A stretch of 64,000 nucleotides of DNA from Microbacteriaceae bacterium VKM Ac-2855 (GCA_013204985.1 JABMLG010000002.1:186001-250000); one strand, 5' to 3'. Shown: positions 35,638 to 44,801, numbered from the stretch's first letter. Notes: generated by a model from the letters alone, not told the origin. Made by a program: numbers and translations.

Positions 35638-36501
35638 GTGACCGTCCTCACCGCCATCACCGGCTCGCTCGCCGTGCTGCGCCCGCGCCGCGTCGGCGTG
35701 CGGGTCTGGCTGCCGCTCGTGCCCGCCGCCCTGTTCATCCTGCTCGCTCTCGTCGGCCCGTTCATCGTGCCGTTCAGCGCGACGACGGTGGTCGGTCCGT
35801 CCACCACCGCCCCGAACGCCACGCACTGGTTCGGCACCGACTCCGCCGGCATGGATGTGTTCTCCCGGTCCATCGCCGCGATCCAGGTCGACCTCGCCAT
35901 CGCCGCCTCCGTCACCGTGCTCGCGACGGTGGCCGGGGTGCTGCTCGGCGTCCTCGTCGGGATGGGGGAGGGCAGCGGCGGAGTCGTCGGTCTGCTCGCC
36001 CGCGGCATCGCGCGCATCCTCGACCTCGCCGACGCCGTGCCGGTGATCGTGGTCGCCATGGTGGTCGTCGCGTTCTTCGGCGCCACGCCCACCACCCTGG
36101 TGATCGCGCTCTCGATCGTGCTCGCCCCCAGCCCGGCGCGGCTGACCCGCACCGAGGTGCTCCGCATCCGCTCCGAGGCGTACCTGGATGCGGCTCGGCT
36201 CGGCGGGATGTCGGAGGCGCGGTTGAGTTTCCGCCACGTGCTGCCGAATGCGGCGGTGCCCGCGGTCGAGAACACCTCCGTGATCTTCGGCATCGCCATC
36301 GCGGTGGCCGCCGCCCTCGGCTTCCTGGGTGTCGGCGTCACTCCGCCGACACCGGAGTGGGGCTCGATGATCGCGCGGGGCACCTCCGACATGATCTCGG
36401 GCCGCTGGTGGTCGGCGCTCTTCCCCGCCATCGTGCTCGCCCTGGCCATCGCCAGCTTCGCCGTCGCCGGCGGCCGGCTGGTGGAGCGCCTCAAGAACTA
36501 G
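35638..36501 (+). CDS. Oligopeptide/nickel-type ABC transporter permease (DppC-like)
   Basis: This 287-residue permease has HWFGTDSAGMDVFSRSIAAIQVDL, the DppC hallmark after the first helix, and the coupling loop YLDAARLGGMSEARLSFRHVLPNA. CGGAGG lies seven bases before the GTG start, and the gap to the previous stop is two bases. It pairs with the DppB-like subunit. Confidence 0.9.
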   Translation: MTVLTAITGSLAVLRPRRVGVRVWLPLVPAALFILLALVGPFIVPFSATTVVGPSTTAPNATHWFGTDSAGMDVFSRSIAAIQVDLAIAASVTVLATVAGVLLGVLVGMGEGSGGVVGLLARGIARILDLADAVPVIVVAMVVVAFFGATPTTLVIALSIVLAPSPARLTRTEVLRIRSEAYLDAARLGGMSEARLSFRHVLPNAAVPAVENTSVIFGIAIAVAAALGFLGVGVTPPTPEWGSMIARGTSDMISGRWWSALFPAIVLALAIASFAVAGGRLVERLKN

Positions 36502-36529
36502 CCCCACCCGCCGATCTCCCCCTCGATTT

Positions 36530-36549
36530 CGGACGCCTCCCCGCGTCCG
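36530..36549 (+). terminator. Stem-loop between permease and binding-protein genes
   Basis: CGGACGC-CTCCCC-GCGTCCG is a 7-bp stem 28 bases after the permease stop. It is a weak candidate terminator or processing site. It is followed at 36559 by CCCTGCCCGAAACCACC, a sequence also present in the leader of the other substrate-binding gene (25244). Confidence 0.45.
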
Positions 36550-36621
36550 GATGCTCCGCCCTGCCCGAAACCACCCTGATCCAGAGTCCTCTGGCTTTCC
36601 CGCACCGTTTTGGAGAACCCC

Positions 36622-38295
36622 ATGTCCACGACCCCTTCCGGCTTCAATCGCCGCGTCTTCCTCCGCGGAGCCGGTGCCGTCACGGCCTCCGCCGGCATCG
36701 CCGCCTTCCTCGCGGCGTGCAGCGGCGAGACCGCGGCCTCGACCACTGCGACCGACGACGGCCCGGCCGTGACCTCCGTGGTCGTCGCTGCAGCGGGCAT
36801 CCCCACCAGCTGGGCGCACGATTCGGGCGTCGCCAGTACCTCGAAGTACGACTACCTCATCTCTGCGATGGGCTTCCTGCTGCAGAACCCGTACGTGCTG
36901 AGCGACGACGGCGTGACCATGATCCAGGACATCTACAACTTCGAGGGCCAGCTCGCCGAGAGCTACGAGGTCAGCGACGACGGCCTGGTCTACACCTTCC
37001 ACCTGCGCCCGGATGTTCTCAGCGCCGCCGGCAACCCGTTCACCGTCGACGACGTGCTCTGGAGCTACGAGCGCAAGTTCGCCACCAAGACCAGCTCGGT
37101 CTCGTTCGTGAACCGCCCGGTGCTGACCGACCCGGCCACGCAGTTCGCGAAGATCGACGACCTCACCTTCACGATCACGCTCGCTCAGGCGGGCTACGGC
37201 TTCACGCTGCTCTCGCTGCTCTCGAACTCGACCGGCGGCATCTTCGACTCGACGCTGCTCAAGGAGCACGTCACCGCCGAGGACCCGTACGCGGTGACCT
37301 GGTCCGACACGAACTTCGACTCGAGCTACAGCTACGGCCCCTACATCGTCGAGAGCGTGGACGGCGACACCGAGATGGTGCTCGCGGCCAACCCGAACTG
37401 GTGGAAGGGCACGCCCACCGTCACGAAGATCACCTTCCGCGCCATCCCCGACCCCGGCACCCGGGCCACCGCGCTGAAGACCGGCGAGGTGCAGGCCGCC
37501 ATGGCGCTGCGCCCGATCGACACCGCCGACCTCGCCACCTCGCCCGACGTCTCGGTGCCCGACAACGACTGGTCGAACGCCTTCCTGCTCGCCCCGCTGG
37601 TCACCAACAAGGCGCCGTTCGACAACGTGCTGGTGCGCCAGGCGTTCGCCTACGCGGTGCCCTACGACCAGATCATCGAGTCGGTCTACCACGGCCGAGC
37701 GACCAAGCCGGCGGGCTTCCTCGACCCCGAGTTCCCCTCCTACGACGCGTCGGGCCTGCCCGAGTACGACTACGACACCGACAAGGCCAAGGAACTGCTC
37801 GACGAGGCCGGGATGTCGACGGTGTCGTTCACGCTCACCTACGCCTCCGGCACTCCCGACACGGCGGATGCGGCGGTGCAGATCCAGAGCCTCGCGGCGG
37901 ATGCGGGCTTCACGATCGAGCTGGAGGAGCTGCCCCTGGCCACGTTCACCCAGGGCCGTGCCGCCGGCGAGTACCAGGCGATGCTGCTGCGCGATGCGGC
38001 GATCGTGATGGCGCCTTCGTACGAGATGCTGCTGTTCACCGGCCGCGGCTCGACCACCAACTACCCCAAGTGGGAGGACGAGTCCTTCTACTCCGCCGTG
38101 GATGCGGCCATCGCTGCGGGCGACGCCACCTCCGAGGCCGCTGGCAAGGCCTGGAACGCGGCCGAGTCGATCCTGCTCACCGAGAGCCCGATCGTCTTCA
38201 TCGCCAAGCCGAAGTCGAACTGGGCCGTCTCGTCGACCCTGTCCGGCCAGGCGTTCCGCACCGACGGCGTCATCGACTACTCGAACGTCTCCTAG
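36622..38295 (+). CDS. ABC transporter substrate-binding lipoprotein, family 5, Tat-exported
   Basis: This 557-residue lipoprotein has a twin-arginine signal (NRRVFLRGAG) followed by lipobox LAAC, so it is folded before export and then lipid-anchored. The mature part has the family-5 (OppA/DppA/NikA) features: SYEVSDDGLVYTFHLRPDV, FTVDDVLWSYER and ALRPIDTADLATS with a long C-terminal lobe. GGAG precedes ATG 36622. It delivers the ligand to the four preceding subunits. A separate leader with a hairpin suggests its own expression level. Confidence 0.92.
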   Translation: MSTTPSGFNRRVFLRGAGAVTASAGIAAFLAACSGETAASTTATDDGPAVTSVVVAAAGIPTSWAHDSGVASTSKYDYLISAMGFLLQNPYVLSDDGVTMIQDIYNFEGQLAESYEVSDDGLVYTFHLRPDVLSAAGNPFTVDDVLWSYERKFATKTSSVSFVNRPVLTDPATQFAKIDDLTFTITLAQAGYGFTLLSLLSNSTGGIFDSTLLKEHVTAEDPYAVTWSDTNFDSSYSYGPYIVESVDGDTEMVLAANPNWWKGTPTVTKITFRAIPDPGTRATALKTGEVQAAMALRPIDTADLATSPDVSVPDNDWSNAFLLAPLVTNKAPFDNVLVRQAFAYAVPYDQIIESVYHGRATKPAGFLDPEFPSYDASGLPEYDYDTDKAKELLDEAGMSTVSFTLTYASGTPDTADAAVQIQSLAADAGFTIELEELPLATFTQGRAAGEYQAMLLRDAAIVMAPSYEMLLFTGRGSTTNYPKWEDESFYSAVDAAIAAGDATSEAAGKAWNAAESILLTESPIVFIAKPKSNWAVSSTLSGQAFRTDGVIDYSNVS

Positions 38296-38309
38296 TCCCC
38301 ACCCGGCCG

Positions 38310-38369
38310 CGCTGTCGTTTTCACCGCGTGCGGGTGGCAGATCACCCGCGCGCGGGCAGAACGACAGCG
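38310..38369 (+). terminator. Large stem-loop after the binding-protein gene
   Basis: Outer arms CGCTGTCGTT and AACGACAGCG (38310-38319 and 38360-38369) pair perfectly, and GCGGGTG/CACCCGC pair inside. It fills the gap between the binding-protein stop and the ribosome site of the next monooxygenase gene. It may terminate most transcripts, or attenuate them into the last two monooxygenase genes. Confidence 0.6.
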
Positions 38370-38398
38370 CAGCCTCCTCGAAACGAAAGAAGTACCTC

Positions 38399-39706
38399 AT
38401 GCCTCAGAAAAAGATGCACCTCGGCTGGTTCATGAACTTCAGCAAGCCGGCCTGGAACTCGCAGTGGACGATCGAGAGCGAGGCCCGCGGCTGGATGAAC
38501 GGCGACTTCCACATCGACTGGATTCGCTCCATGGAGCGCGCCTGCATGGACTTCGCCATGCTCGAGGACTCCTCGATGGTCTCCGACACCTACGGCAGCT
38601 CGATGCAGATCGACCTCAAGCACGGCCTCTACGCCCCCAAGGGCGACCCGCTCTCGATCGCGCCCGTGCTTGCGAAGGCCACCTCGCGCATCGGCATCAT
38701 CTCGACCGCCTCCACCTCGTTCTACCCGCCGTTCCTGCTCGCCCGCGCGATGGCGACCATCGACCACATCTCCGAGGGCCGCGCCGGCTGGAACATCGTC
38801 ACCTCCTCGGAGGACCGCGCTGCGCAGAACTACAACATGGACAAGCTCTACGAGCACGACACCCGCTACGAGATGGCGGATGAATTCCTCCAGGTCGCCG
38901 AAGCGCTCTGGAACTCGTGGGACGCGGATGCCCAGGTGATGGACCGCGCGACCGGCACCTACACCGACTTCGAGAAGGTCAACCCGATCAACCACAAGGG
39001 CACGTACTACCAGGTTCGAGGACCCTTGAACCTGCTGCGCCCGCCGCAGGGTCGACCCGTGTACTGCCAGGCCGGCGGCTCGCCGCGCGGCCGCGCTTTC
39101 GCCGCAGCCCACGCCGAGGTGATCATCTGCGCCGCGCAGGGCGAGGCCGACATGATCGAGTTCCGCGACGACATCCGCCGCCGGATGATCGCGATCGGCC
39201 GCGATCCCGAGAGCTGCAAGGTGATGTTCATCGTCGCGCCGGTTCTCGCCGACACCCAGGCCGAGGCCGAGCGCAAGTTCGAGGAGATGGCGCACCCCTC
39301 CTCCAACTCCGTCGAGGTGTCGCTCGGTCACATGGGCGCACTGACCGAGATCGACTTCTCGGGTCTGGACTTCGACGCACCGTTCCCCGAGAACCTGCGC
39401 ACCAACGGCCACACCACCACGCTGGAGAAGTTCCTCGGCCTCGGCACCACCTTGCGCGAGGCGACCGGCAAGTGGGCGACCCGCTACACGGATGCTCGTT
39501 TCGTCGGCACCCCCGAGAAGGTCGCGCACGAGATGGGCGCGGTTTTCGAGGCGGTCGGCGGCGACGGCTTCCTGATCGCGGGCGGCGGCACCCGCCGCGG
39601 CATCACCGAGATCACCGACGGCCTGATCGGCGCACTGCAGCAGCAGGGCCACGCGCGCACCGAGTACGAGTACCCGACGCTGCGCGAGAACCTGTTGGCG
39701 TTCTGA
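38399..39706 (+). CDS. FMN-dependent monooxygenase, NtaA/SnaA/DszA family (third)
   Basis: This 435-residue luciferase-like monooxygenase has MHLGWFMNFSKPAWN, DFAMLEDSSMVSDTYGSSMQ, ASTSFYPPFLLARAMATIDHISEGRAGWNIVTS, RYEMADEFLQVAEALW and a C-terminal PTLRENLLAF almost identical to the first copy's ending. GAAAGAAG lies before the ATG. Its stop and the next start share one base (TGATG). Together with the following gene this is a tandem paralogue pair. Confidence 0.9.
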   Translation: MPQKKMHLGWFMNFSKPAWNSQWTIESEARGWMNGDFHIDWIRSMERACMDFAMLEDSSMVSDTYGSSMQIDLKHGLYAPKGDPLSIAPVLAKATSRIGIISTASTSFYPPFLLARAMATIDHISEGRAGWNIVTSSEDRAAQNYNMDKLYEHDTRYEMADEFLQVAEALWNSWDADAQVMDRATGTYTDFEKVNPINHKGTYYQVRGPLNLLRPPQGRPVYCQAGGSPRGRAFAAAHAEVIICAAQGEADMIEFRDDIRRRMIAIGRDPESCKVMFIVAPVLADTQAEAERKFEEMAHPSSNSVEVSLGHMGALTEIDFSGLDFDAPFPENLRTNGHTTTLEKFLGLGTTLREATGKWATRYTDARFVGTPEKVAHEMGAVFEAVGGDGFLIAGGGTRRGITEITDGLIGALQQQGHARTEYEYPTLRENLLAF

Positions 39707-41010
39707 TGCACCTCGGCTGGTTCACGAACTATCTGCCGCCGGCCTGGAATCGGGCGTGGTCGGGCCGCGCGGCCGACACCTGGGCGTCGGGCGACTTCCA
39801 CATCAACGTCGCCCGGCGACTGGAGGAGGCGCGGCTGGACTACCTGCTCTTCGAGGACTCCAGCTACCTCTCCAACAGCTACGGAGGGAACTTCGAGCTC
39901 GAGCTGCGGCAGATGTCGCGGGGCCCGAAGCACGATCCGATGCCACTCGCCGCGGCGATCGCCCGCGAGACCAGCAATCTCGGCATCGTGGTGACCGGCA
40001 ACACCTCGTACTACCCGCCGTTCCTCCTCGCCCGCCTGGTGTCCACGCTCGACCACCTCTCGAAGGGGCGCATCGGCTGGAACATCGTCACGGGTGCGCC
40101 GAACCAGGCTCTGGCCAACTTCGGCAACACGGATCCGCGGCTGCGGGACTCGAAGGACGCGCACGAGCTGCGGTACGAGATGGCCGACGAGTTCGTGCGC
40201 CTCGTCTTCGAGCTCTGGGAGTCGTGGGAGCGGGACGCCGTGATCCAGGATCGCGAGACGGATCACTACATCGACGCGTCGAAGGTGCGCACGATCGACT
40301 TCGAGGGCGAGTTCTACAACTCCCGGGGGCCGCTGAACACCATCCCCAGCCCGCAGTACCGGCCGGTGATCTGCCAGGCCGGCGGCTCGCCGACCGGGCG
40401 AAAGTTCGCCGCGCGTTACGCCGACACGATCGTCGCGCTGCCCAAGGGCGTCGACGAGATGAAGTCGTACGTCGACGACGTGCGTCGGGAGGCGGAGGCG
40501 GCGGGTCGTGATCCGCAGTCGATCAAGGTGATGTACCTGATCTCGCCCACCGTCGGCGAGACGGATGCGGATGCGCACGAACTGCGCCGCCGCGAGGCCG
40601 ACCGCCGCGACGAACGCATCCGGCAGCGGCTGTCGCTGATGTCGGGCGGCGAGACCGACTACTCCGTCTACGCGCTGGAGGACGAACTGCCGATGCTGCC
40701 CGACACCGGGCAGTCCTCGAACGAGACCTTCCTCCGCGTCAACCAGGGCCGCAACTTCGCGGACGCGCTCGCCGAGGACCAGACCGAGGCGGTGCCGCTG
40801 ATCGGTTCTCCGGCCACGATCGCCGAGCGGATGAACGAGGTCATCGAGCAGACGGGCGGCGACGGCTTCCTCTTCTACTCGGGCAGCGGTCGGCTCACGA
40901 TGCGCTACGTCGACGAGATCGTCGATGGCGTCGTGCCCGAGTTGCAGCGCGCAGGCGTCGCCCGTCGCGAGTACGAGGCCACCACCCTCCGCGGCAACCT
41001 CCTGTCCTAG
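39706..41010 (+). CDS. FMN-dependent monooxygenase, NtaA/SnaA/DszA family (fourth)
   Basis: This 434-residue protein has MHLGWFTNYLPPAWN, DYLLFEDSSYLSNSYGGNFE, NTSYYPPFLLARLVSTLDHLSKGRIGWNIVTG and ends TTLRGNLLS. Its start is fixed by the one-base overlap with the third copy. No reductase partner is encoded next to it; a chromosomal flavin reductase must supply FMNH2. The GntR regulator follows after 31 bases. Confidence 0.9.
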   Translation: MHLGWFTNYLPPAWNRAWSGRAADTWASGDFHINVARRLEEARLDYLLFEDSSYLSNSYGGNFELELRQMSRGPKHDPMPLAAAIARETSNLGIVVTGNTSYYPPFLLARLVSTLDHLSKGRIGWNIVTGAPNQALANFGNTDPRLRDSKDAHELRYEMADEFVRLVFELWESWERDAVIQDRETDHYIDASKVRTIDFEGEFYNSRGPLNTIPSPQYRPVICQAGGSPTGRKFAARYADTIVALPKGVDEMKSYVDDVRREAEAAGRDPQSIKVMYLISPTVGETDADAHELRRREADRRDERIRQRLSLMSGGETDYSVYALEDELPMLPDTGQSSNETFLRVNQGRNFADALAEDQTEAVPLIGSPATIAERMNEVIEQTGGDGFLFYSGSGRLTMRYVDEIVDGVVPELQRAGVARREYEATTLRGNLLS

Positions 41011-41041
41011 ACCCTCCGAGCTCTCCACCGGAATCGAGATC

Positions 41042-41893
41042 ATGTCACTCCCACAGCTGCGCACGCCCGCGACAATGGAGCAGAGAATCCTGCACCTCGC
41101 CCCTCGTGACCCGGAAGGGAGCGCTCGACTCGTGCCCGCCGACGACCAGTCCAGCCAGCGCGCTGCCTTCGCGCGCGCCAATCGGGTGCGGCAGGGTGAC
41201 GAGCCCAAGCAGCGCGAGTCGCGCCGGGTCTACTCGATCCTGCGCACCGCCATCCGCGACCGCACCATCGGTGCGAACGAGCTCCTGGTCGAGAGCACGC
41301 TGATGCGCGAGCTCCGGGCCACCCGCACCGCGGTGCGGCACGCGCTGTCGCAGCTCGCGGCCGACCACCTCGTGATCCGGCTACCGCGCGTGGGCACCGT
41401 GGTGCGCGATGTCTTCGAACGCGTCGAGTTGGGCGTGCAGGTGCACACCGACGACAAGTTCGTGATCACCACCATCGACACCCGCATCATCACCACCGCG
41501 CCGGTGATCTGCGAGAAGCTCGGTCTCCCCGCGGATTCGCCGGTGCTGATGGCCGAGTACTTCATCGAGGCCGGCGACCAACCCTTCTGCATCGAGACCT
41601 GCTACTGGGCGCCGGATGCGGTGCCGCGCGTCCCGTTCGTCCTCGACGTCGGCGACGACCTGCCCTCCTCCTTCGAGCGGCACTTCGGTCGTCCGCTCAA
41701 GCGCAGCGAGACGACGGTCGAGGCGATCCGCTGCGACGAGCACACCCAGAAGGCACTCGACGTCCCGGCGGATGCGCCGCTGCTGCTGAGCCAGAAGGTG
41801 CTGATCGACGCGGACGACGTGCCCCGCGAGGTGCAGTACATCTATTACGCGGCCACTCGCGCCTACTTCTCGCTCGAGCAGACCTTCGAGTGA
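41042..41893 (+). CDS. GntR-family regulator, HutC/UTRA type
   Basis: This 283-residue protein has a long unstructured N-terminus (to about residue 55), a winged HTH (SRRVYSILRTAIRDRTIGANELLVESTLMRELRATRTAVRHALSQLAADHLVIR) and a UTRA effector domain to the end. It is probably the ligand-sensing repressor of the catabolic region. The ATG at 41042 is the first with reasonable spacing after GGAATCGAG. Its stop overlaps the MFS start. Confidence 0.88.
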   Translation: MSLPQLRTPATMEQRILHLAPRDPEGSARLVPADDQSSQRAAFARANRVRQGDEPKQRESRRVYSILRTAIRDRTIGANELLVESTLMRELRATRTAVRHALSQLAADHLVIRLPRVGTVVRDVFERVELGVQVHTDDKFVITTIDTRIITTAPVICEKLGLPADSPVLMAEYFIEAGDQPFCIETCYWAPDAVPRVPFVLDVGDDLPSSFERHFGRPLKRSETTVEAIRCDEHTQKALDVPADAPLLLSQKVLIDADDVPREVQYIYYAATRAYFSLEQTFE

Positions 41894-43332
41894 GCACCGT
41901 CGACCGCGATCAGGCGGCGACGGAGACGCAGGTGGCGGCACCGCTGCGCCTGCGCACCCTCCTGCGCCCGATGTCGGGCCTGATGATCGCCCAGTTCGTG
42001 GCCGCGCTCAGCGCGACCATCGTCGCAACGTCCATCCCTACCATCACGACCACTCTCGAGGGGCCGGCCAGCGCCGCGACCTGGCTGGTCGCCGCGACCA
42101 TCCTGGGCAATACGGCGACGACGCCAATCTGGGGACGGCTCTGCGATCTCTATCCGCCCAAGCGCATCGTGCTGGTCGGCATCCTGATCTTCGTGATCGG
42201 CTCGGCCCTCGCCGCACTCTCGCCATCGACCGCGGTGCTGCTGGCGGCCCGCGCGCTGCAGGGCATCGGGCTCGGCGGCATCCACCTCGGCGCCACCGTG
42301 GTCGTCGCCGGGCTCGTCGCCCCGCGGGAGCGCGGCCGGGCGAACAGCCTGCTGCAGAGCATGAACACCACCGGCACTCTGCTCGGCCCCATCGTGGGCG
42401 GCGTGATCGTCGAGTTCGTCGGCTGGCGCTGGAGCTTCTTCGTCTCGCTGCCGGTGGCCGCGATCGCCGTAGCGGTCATCCTGTGGACCCTGCCGACCGT
42501 CGCCGCCGTGGTCAGCGGTGCCCGCACCGACTACGCGGGGGCCGCCCTGATCGCCACCGGCATCCCCGCCTTCCTGATCGCTCTGACGATGGTGGGCGAT
42601 GGCGGCTTCACCCCGGTGGCGATGATCTTCGGCGGCTACGGCGTGCTGGCGATCATCGCGCTGGTGATCGTCGAACTGCGGATGGAGGCTCCGGTCGTGC
42701 CGCTGCGGGCGCTGGGCGACCGCATCCCGCTGCTGTGCTCGATCGCCGCGTTCCTGCTCGGCAGCACGATGTTCGGCGGTTCGGTATTCATCACGCAGTA
42801 CCTCCAGCTCGGTCTCGGCGTCGAGCCGGCGCTCGCCGGCTTGCTGCTGGCGCCGATGGCGATCGGATCCGTGTGCTCGGCCTGGATCTCGGGTCGGCTG
42901 ATCAGCCGCAGCGGCCGGGTACGTCCCGTGCTGCTGCTGGGCGTGTCCCTCATCCTGAGCGGCAACGTGCTGATCGCGGTGAGCCCGCTCGCCCCGATGC
43001 CGCTCGCCCTCGCGGGTGCGTTCCTTCTCGCCTCGGGCCTCGGCATGGGGTTGCAGAACCTGGTGCTGGTGGCGCAGACCGTGGCTCCGCCGGGGCGGAT
43101 CGGCTCGGTCTCGTCGATCATCAGCTTCTTCTTCGCCCTCGGCGGCACCGTCGGGCTGGTCGCCTACGGCGCGGTGCTCACCGCGCGGATCGCGTCGCTC
43201 GGCGCGGTGCCCGTGTCGGTGCAGTACGCGCTCGGGATGCCTACGGTCTTCGCCGTCTCGGCCTCGGCCGTGCTGGTGGGGCTCGCCGCGATCCTCTTCC
43301 TGCCGAACGTGCGGTTGCGCTCGACGCTGTAA
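41890..43332 (+). CDS. MFS transporter, DHA2-like (14-helix) drug/metabolite exporter
   Basis: This 480-residue MFS protein has LDATIVATSIPTI-like SATIVATSIPTITTTL in helix 1, WGRLCDLYPPKRIVLVG after helix 2, ARALQGIGLGGIHLG in helix 4 and LLGPIVGGVIVEFVGWRWSFFVSLPV in helix 5, the antiporter motif C region. It starts with GTG overlapping the GntR stop. As the last gene of the cluster it may export an end product or the substrate itself. Confidence 0.88.
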   Translation: MSTVDRDQAATETQVAAPLRLRTLLRPMSGLMIAQFVAALSATIVATSIPTITTTLEGPASAATWLVAATILGNTATTPIWGRLCDLYPPKRIVLVGILIFVIGSALAALSPSTAVLLAARALQGIGLGGIHLGATVVVAGLVAPRERGRANSLLQSMNTTGTLLGPIVGGVIVEFVGWRWSFFVSLPVAAIAVAVILWTLPTVAAVVSGARTDYAGAALIATGIPAFLIALTMVGDGGFTPVAMIFGGYGVLAIIALVIVELRMEAPVVPLRALGDRIPLLCSIAAFLLGSTMFGGSVFITQYLQLGLGVEPALAGLLLAPMAIGSVCSAWISGRLISRSGRVRPVLLLGVSLILSGNVLIAVSPLAPMPLALAGAFLLASGLGMGLQNLVLVAQTVAPPGRIGSVSSIISFFFALGGTVGLVAYGAVLTARIASLGAVPVSVQYALGMPTVFAVSASAVLVGLAAILFLPNVRLRSTL

Positions 43333-43368
43333 GGGGGTCGACGCGGTGATGGGGTCGGCGCTGTGAAC

Positions 43369-43758
43369 TCAGCGCGACGGGCCCTGCAGGCGCCGGATCT
43401 CGGCCTCGACGTCCTCCTCGGAGATGTCGCGCTTGCCCGGGCCCCAGATCGCGGCGGCCTGGCTGGCGACCCCGATACCGACGCCGATCATGGGCCAGAT
43501 CGGCCAGAAGTAGTAGTCGGCTCCGGTGACGGCCCAGATCACCGTGGTCACGGCGGAGATGCCGATCCAGCCGGTGAGGGTGCCGCGGAACTCCTGCTTG
43601 CGCTTGAGTCTCTTCACCGCGGCGGCGCGCACGACCTCCTCGCGAGACGGCAACGGCGCGGCGGCGCCGGCAGCCGGACGCACCGCGGGCGGCGGGTAGT
43701 TCGGCGCGTCCTGCTTCGCCTGGTCGCCCCGGCTGTCGGGCGTTCCCCAATCGGTCAT
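43369..43758 (-). CDS. 2TM-domain small membrane protein
   Basis: This 129-residue protein has a disordered, Pro/Ala-rich N-terminus, then VKRLKRKQEFRGTLTGWIGISAVTTVIWAV and YYFWPIWPMIGVGIGVASQAA, two hydrophobic segments with the basic lead-in of the 2TM domain seen in bacteria. The C-terminus (RDISEEDVEAEIRRLQ) is helical. GGGG precedes the ATG at 43758. Function unknown. Confidence 0.75.
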   Translation of the reverse strand: MTDWGTPDSRGDQAKQDAPNYPPPAVRPAAGAAAPLPSREEVVRAAAVKRLKRKQEFRGTLTGWIGISAVTTVIWAVTGADYYFWPIWPMIGVGIGVASQAAAIWGPGKRDISEEDVEAEIRRLQGPSR

Positions 43759-43857
43759 CGTGGTGTCCCCTCAAAAGGTCCTGTCACCCACCGTAGCCAC
43801 GTCGGGGTGCGCCCGCCTCAACCGAACGGGTGAGGCTGAGCGGCCGGGGGTGGGCGC

Positions 43858-44715
43858 TCAGCCGGCCGTCCGCACGTGCGTGCGGTCCATGATCGCCGTG
43901 GTCAACGCGTCCACCGGCTCCTTCGGTGCCATCGGGCCCTGCAGCAGCCGGAAGTCGATGTCCTCCAGCTCGGGCAGCCCGAAGCGGTTCGACACGGTGA
44001 CCAGATCGTTCGGGATGAGCGACCGCGGGAAGACCGCGATGCCGATGCCCGCGCGCACGGCGGCGAGCACGCCGTTCACCTCGCGGGTGTTGCAGGTGAT
44101 CCGCCAGGTCCGCCCGGCGGCTTCGAGCGCGTCGATCGCGATCTGCCGCGACACGCTCGGCCCCCGGTACGCGATCAGCGGTACCGTCTCGTGCGGCTCG
44201 ACCACGGTCTTCTCGTGCGCGACCCAGACCATGGTGTCGCGCCGCACCAGCCGCCCGTCGGGTGCGCCGGGCGCGGTCTTCACGAAGATCAGGTCGAGCT
44301 GACCGGCCTCGAGCTTGCGCCGCAACGGCGCACTCTGGTCGACGGTGAGCTCGAGCTTGACCTGCGGATGCAGTTGCCGGAAGTGTCGCAGGATGCGCGG
44401 CAGCTGCGTGATCGCCAAGTCGTCCGCGGATCCGAAGCGCAGTCGCCCCTTCATCGCGGTACCCGTGAAGTAGTTCTCGGCCGAAGTGTGCGCCGCGAGG
44501 ATCGTTCGAGCGAAGCCGGCCATCGCGACGCCGTTGTCGGTGAGCTCGACGTCGCGGGTGTCGCGCGAGACGAGGATGCGGCCGGCCGCATCCTCGAGGC
44601 GACGCACGTGCTGGCTGACGGTCGGCTGGCTAAGTCCGAGCTGCGCGGCGGCCCGCGTGAATCCGCGGGTCTCGGCCACGGCCAGGAATGTCTTCAGCAG
44701 AACGGGTTCGAACAC
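43858..44715 (-). CDS. LysR-family regulator
   Basis: This 285-residue protein has the LysR winged HTH at residues 1-60 (LLKTFLAVAETRGFTRAAAQLGLSQPTVSQHVRRLE) and the two-lobe effector domain after it. Upstream, ATTGC-GTTAG-GCAAT (44739-44753) fits the T-N11-A LysR box. Its first 58 codons and 60 bases of upstream sequence are duplicated at 50709-50942. In the ancestral arrangement it would have been divergent from the MFS gene at 51031, so that transporter is the likely target, now 6.2 kb away. Confidence 0.92.
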   Translation of the reverse strand: MFEPVLLKTFLAVAETRGFTRAAAQLGLSQPTVSQHVRRLEDAAGRILVSRDTRDVELTDNGVAMAGFARTILAAHTSAENYFTGTAMKGRLRFGSADDLAITQLPRILRHFRQLHPQVKLELTVDQSAPLRRKLEAGQLDLIFVKTAPGAPDGRLVRRDTMVWVAHEKTVVEPHETVPLIAYRGPSVSRQIAIDALEAAGRTWRITCNTREVNGVLAAVRAGIGIAVFPRSLIPNDLVTVSNRFGLPELEDIDFRLLQGPMAPKEPVDALTTAIMDRTHVRTAG

Positions 44716-44775
44716 GGGAGCCCTCCGACGTCGTCGTCATTGCGTTAGGCAATGGGAGTTATAGCCGCAATTTAC
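44542..44775. repeat. 234-bp direct repeat, left copy
   Basis: This segment covers codons 1-58 of lysR, its operator and the bases up to the insertion. It is repeated at 50709-50942 with one difference (A at 44632, G at 50799, silent in Leu28). Sequence to its left continues lysR; sequence to its right is island DNA. Confidence 0.97.
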
Positions 44776-44801
44776 CAGAGTTGCACCGGCGGCCCCTAGT
44801 T

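Noticed and set aside
38310-38369. Hairpin after the binding-protein gene considered as another copy of the palindromic repeat
   Set aside because: Arms and loop do not match the repeat at 7879 or 28039; it is a separate stem-loop.
35563-38400. 945-codon open frame antisense to the Opp-type permease and binding-protein genes
   Set aside because: Same shadow effect; no family motif, and it crosses several real genes.
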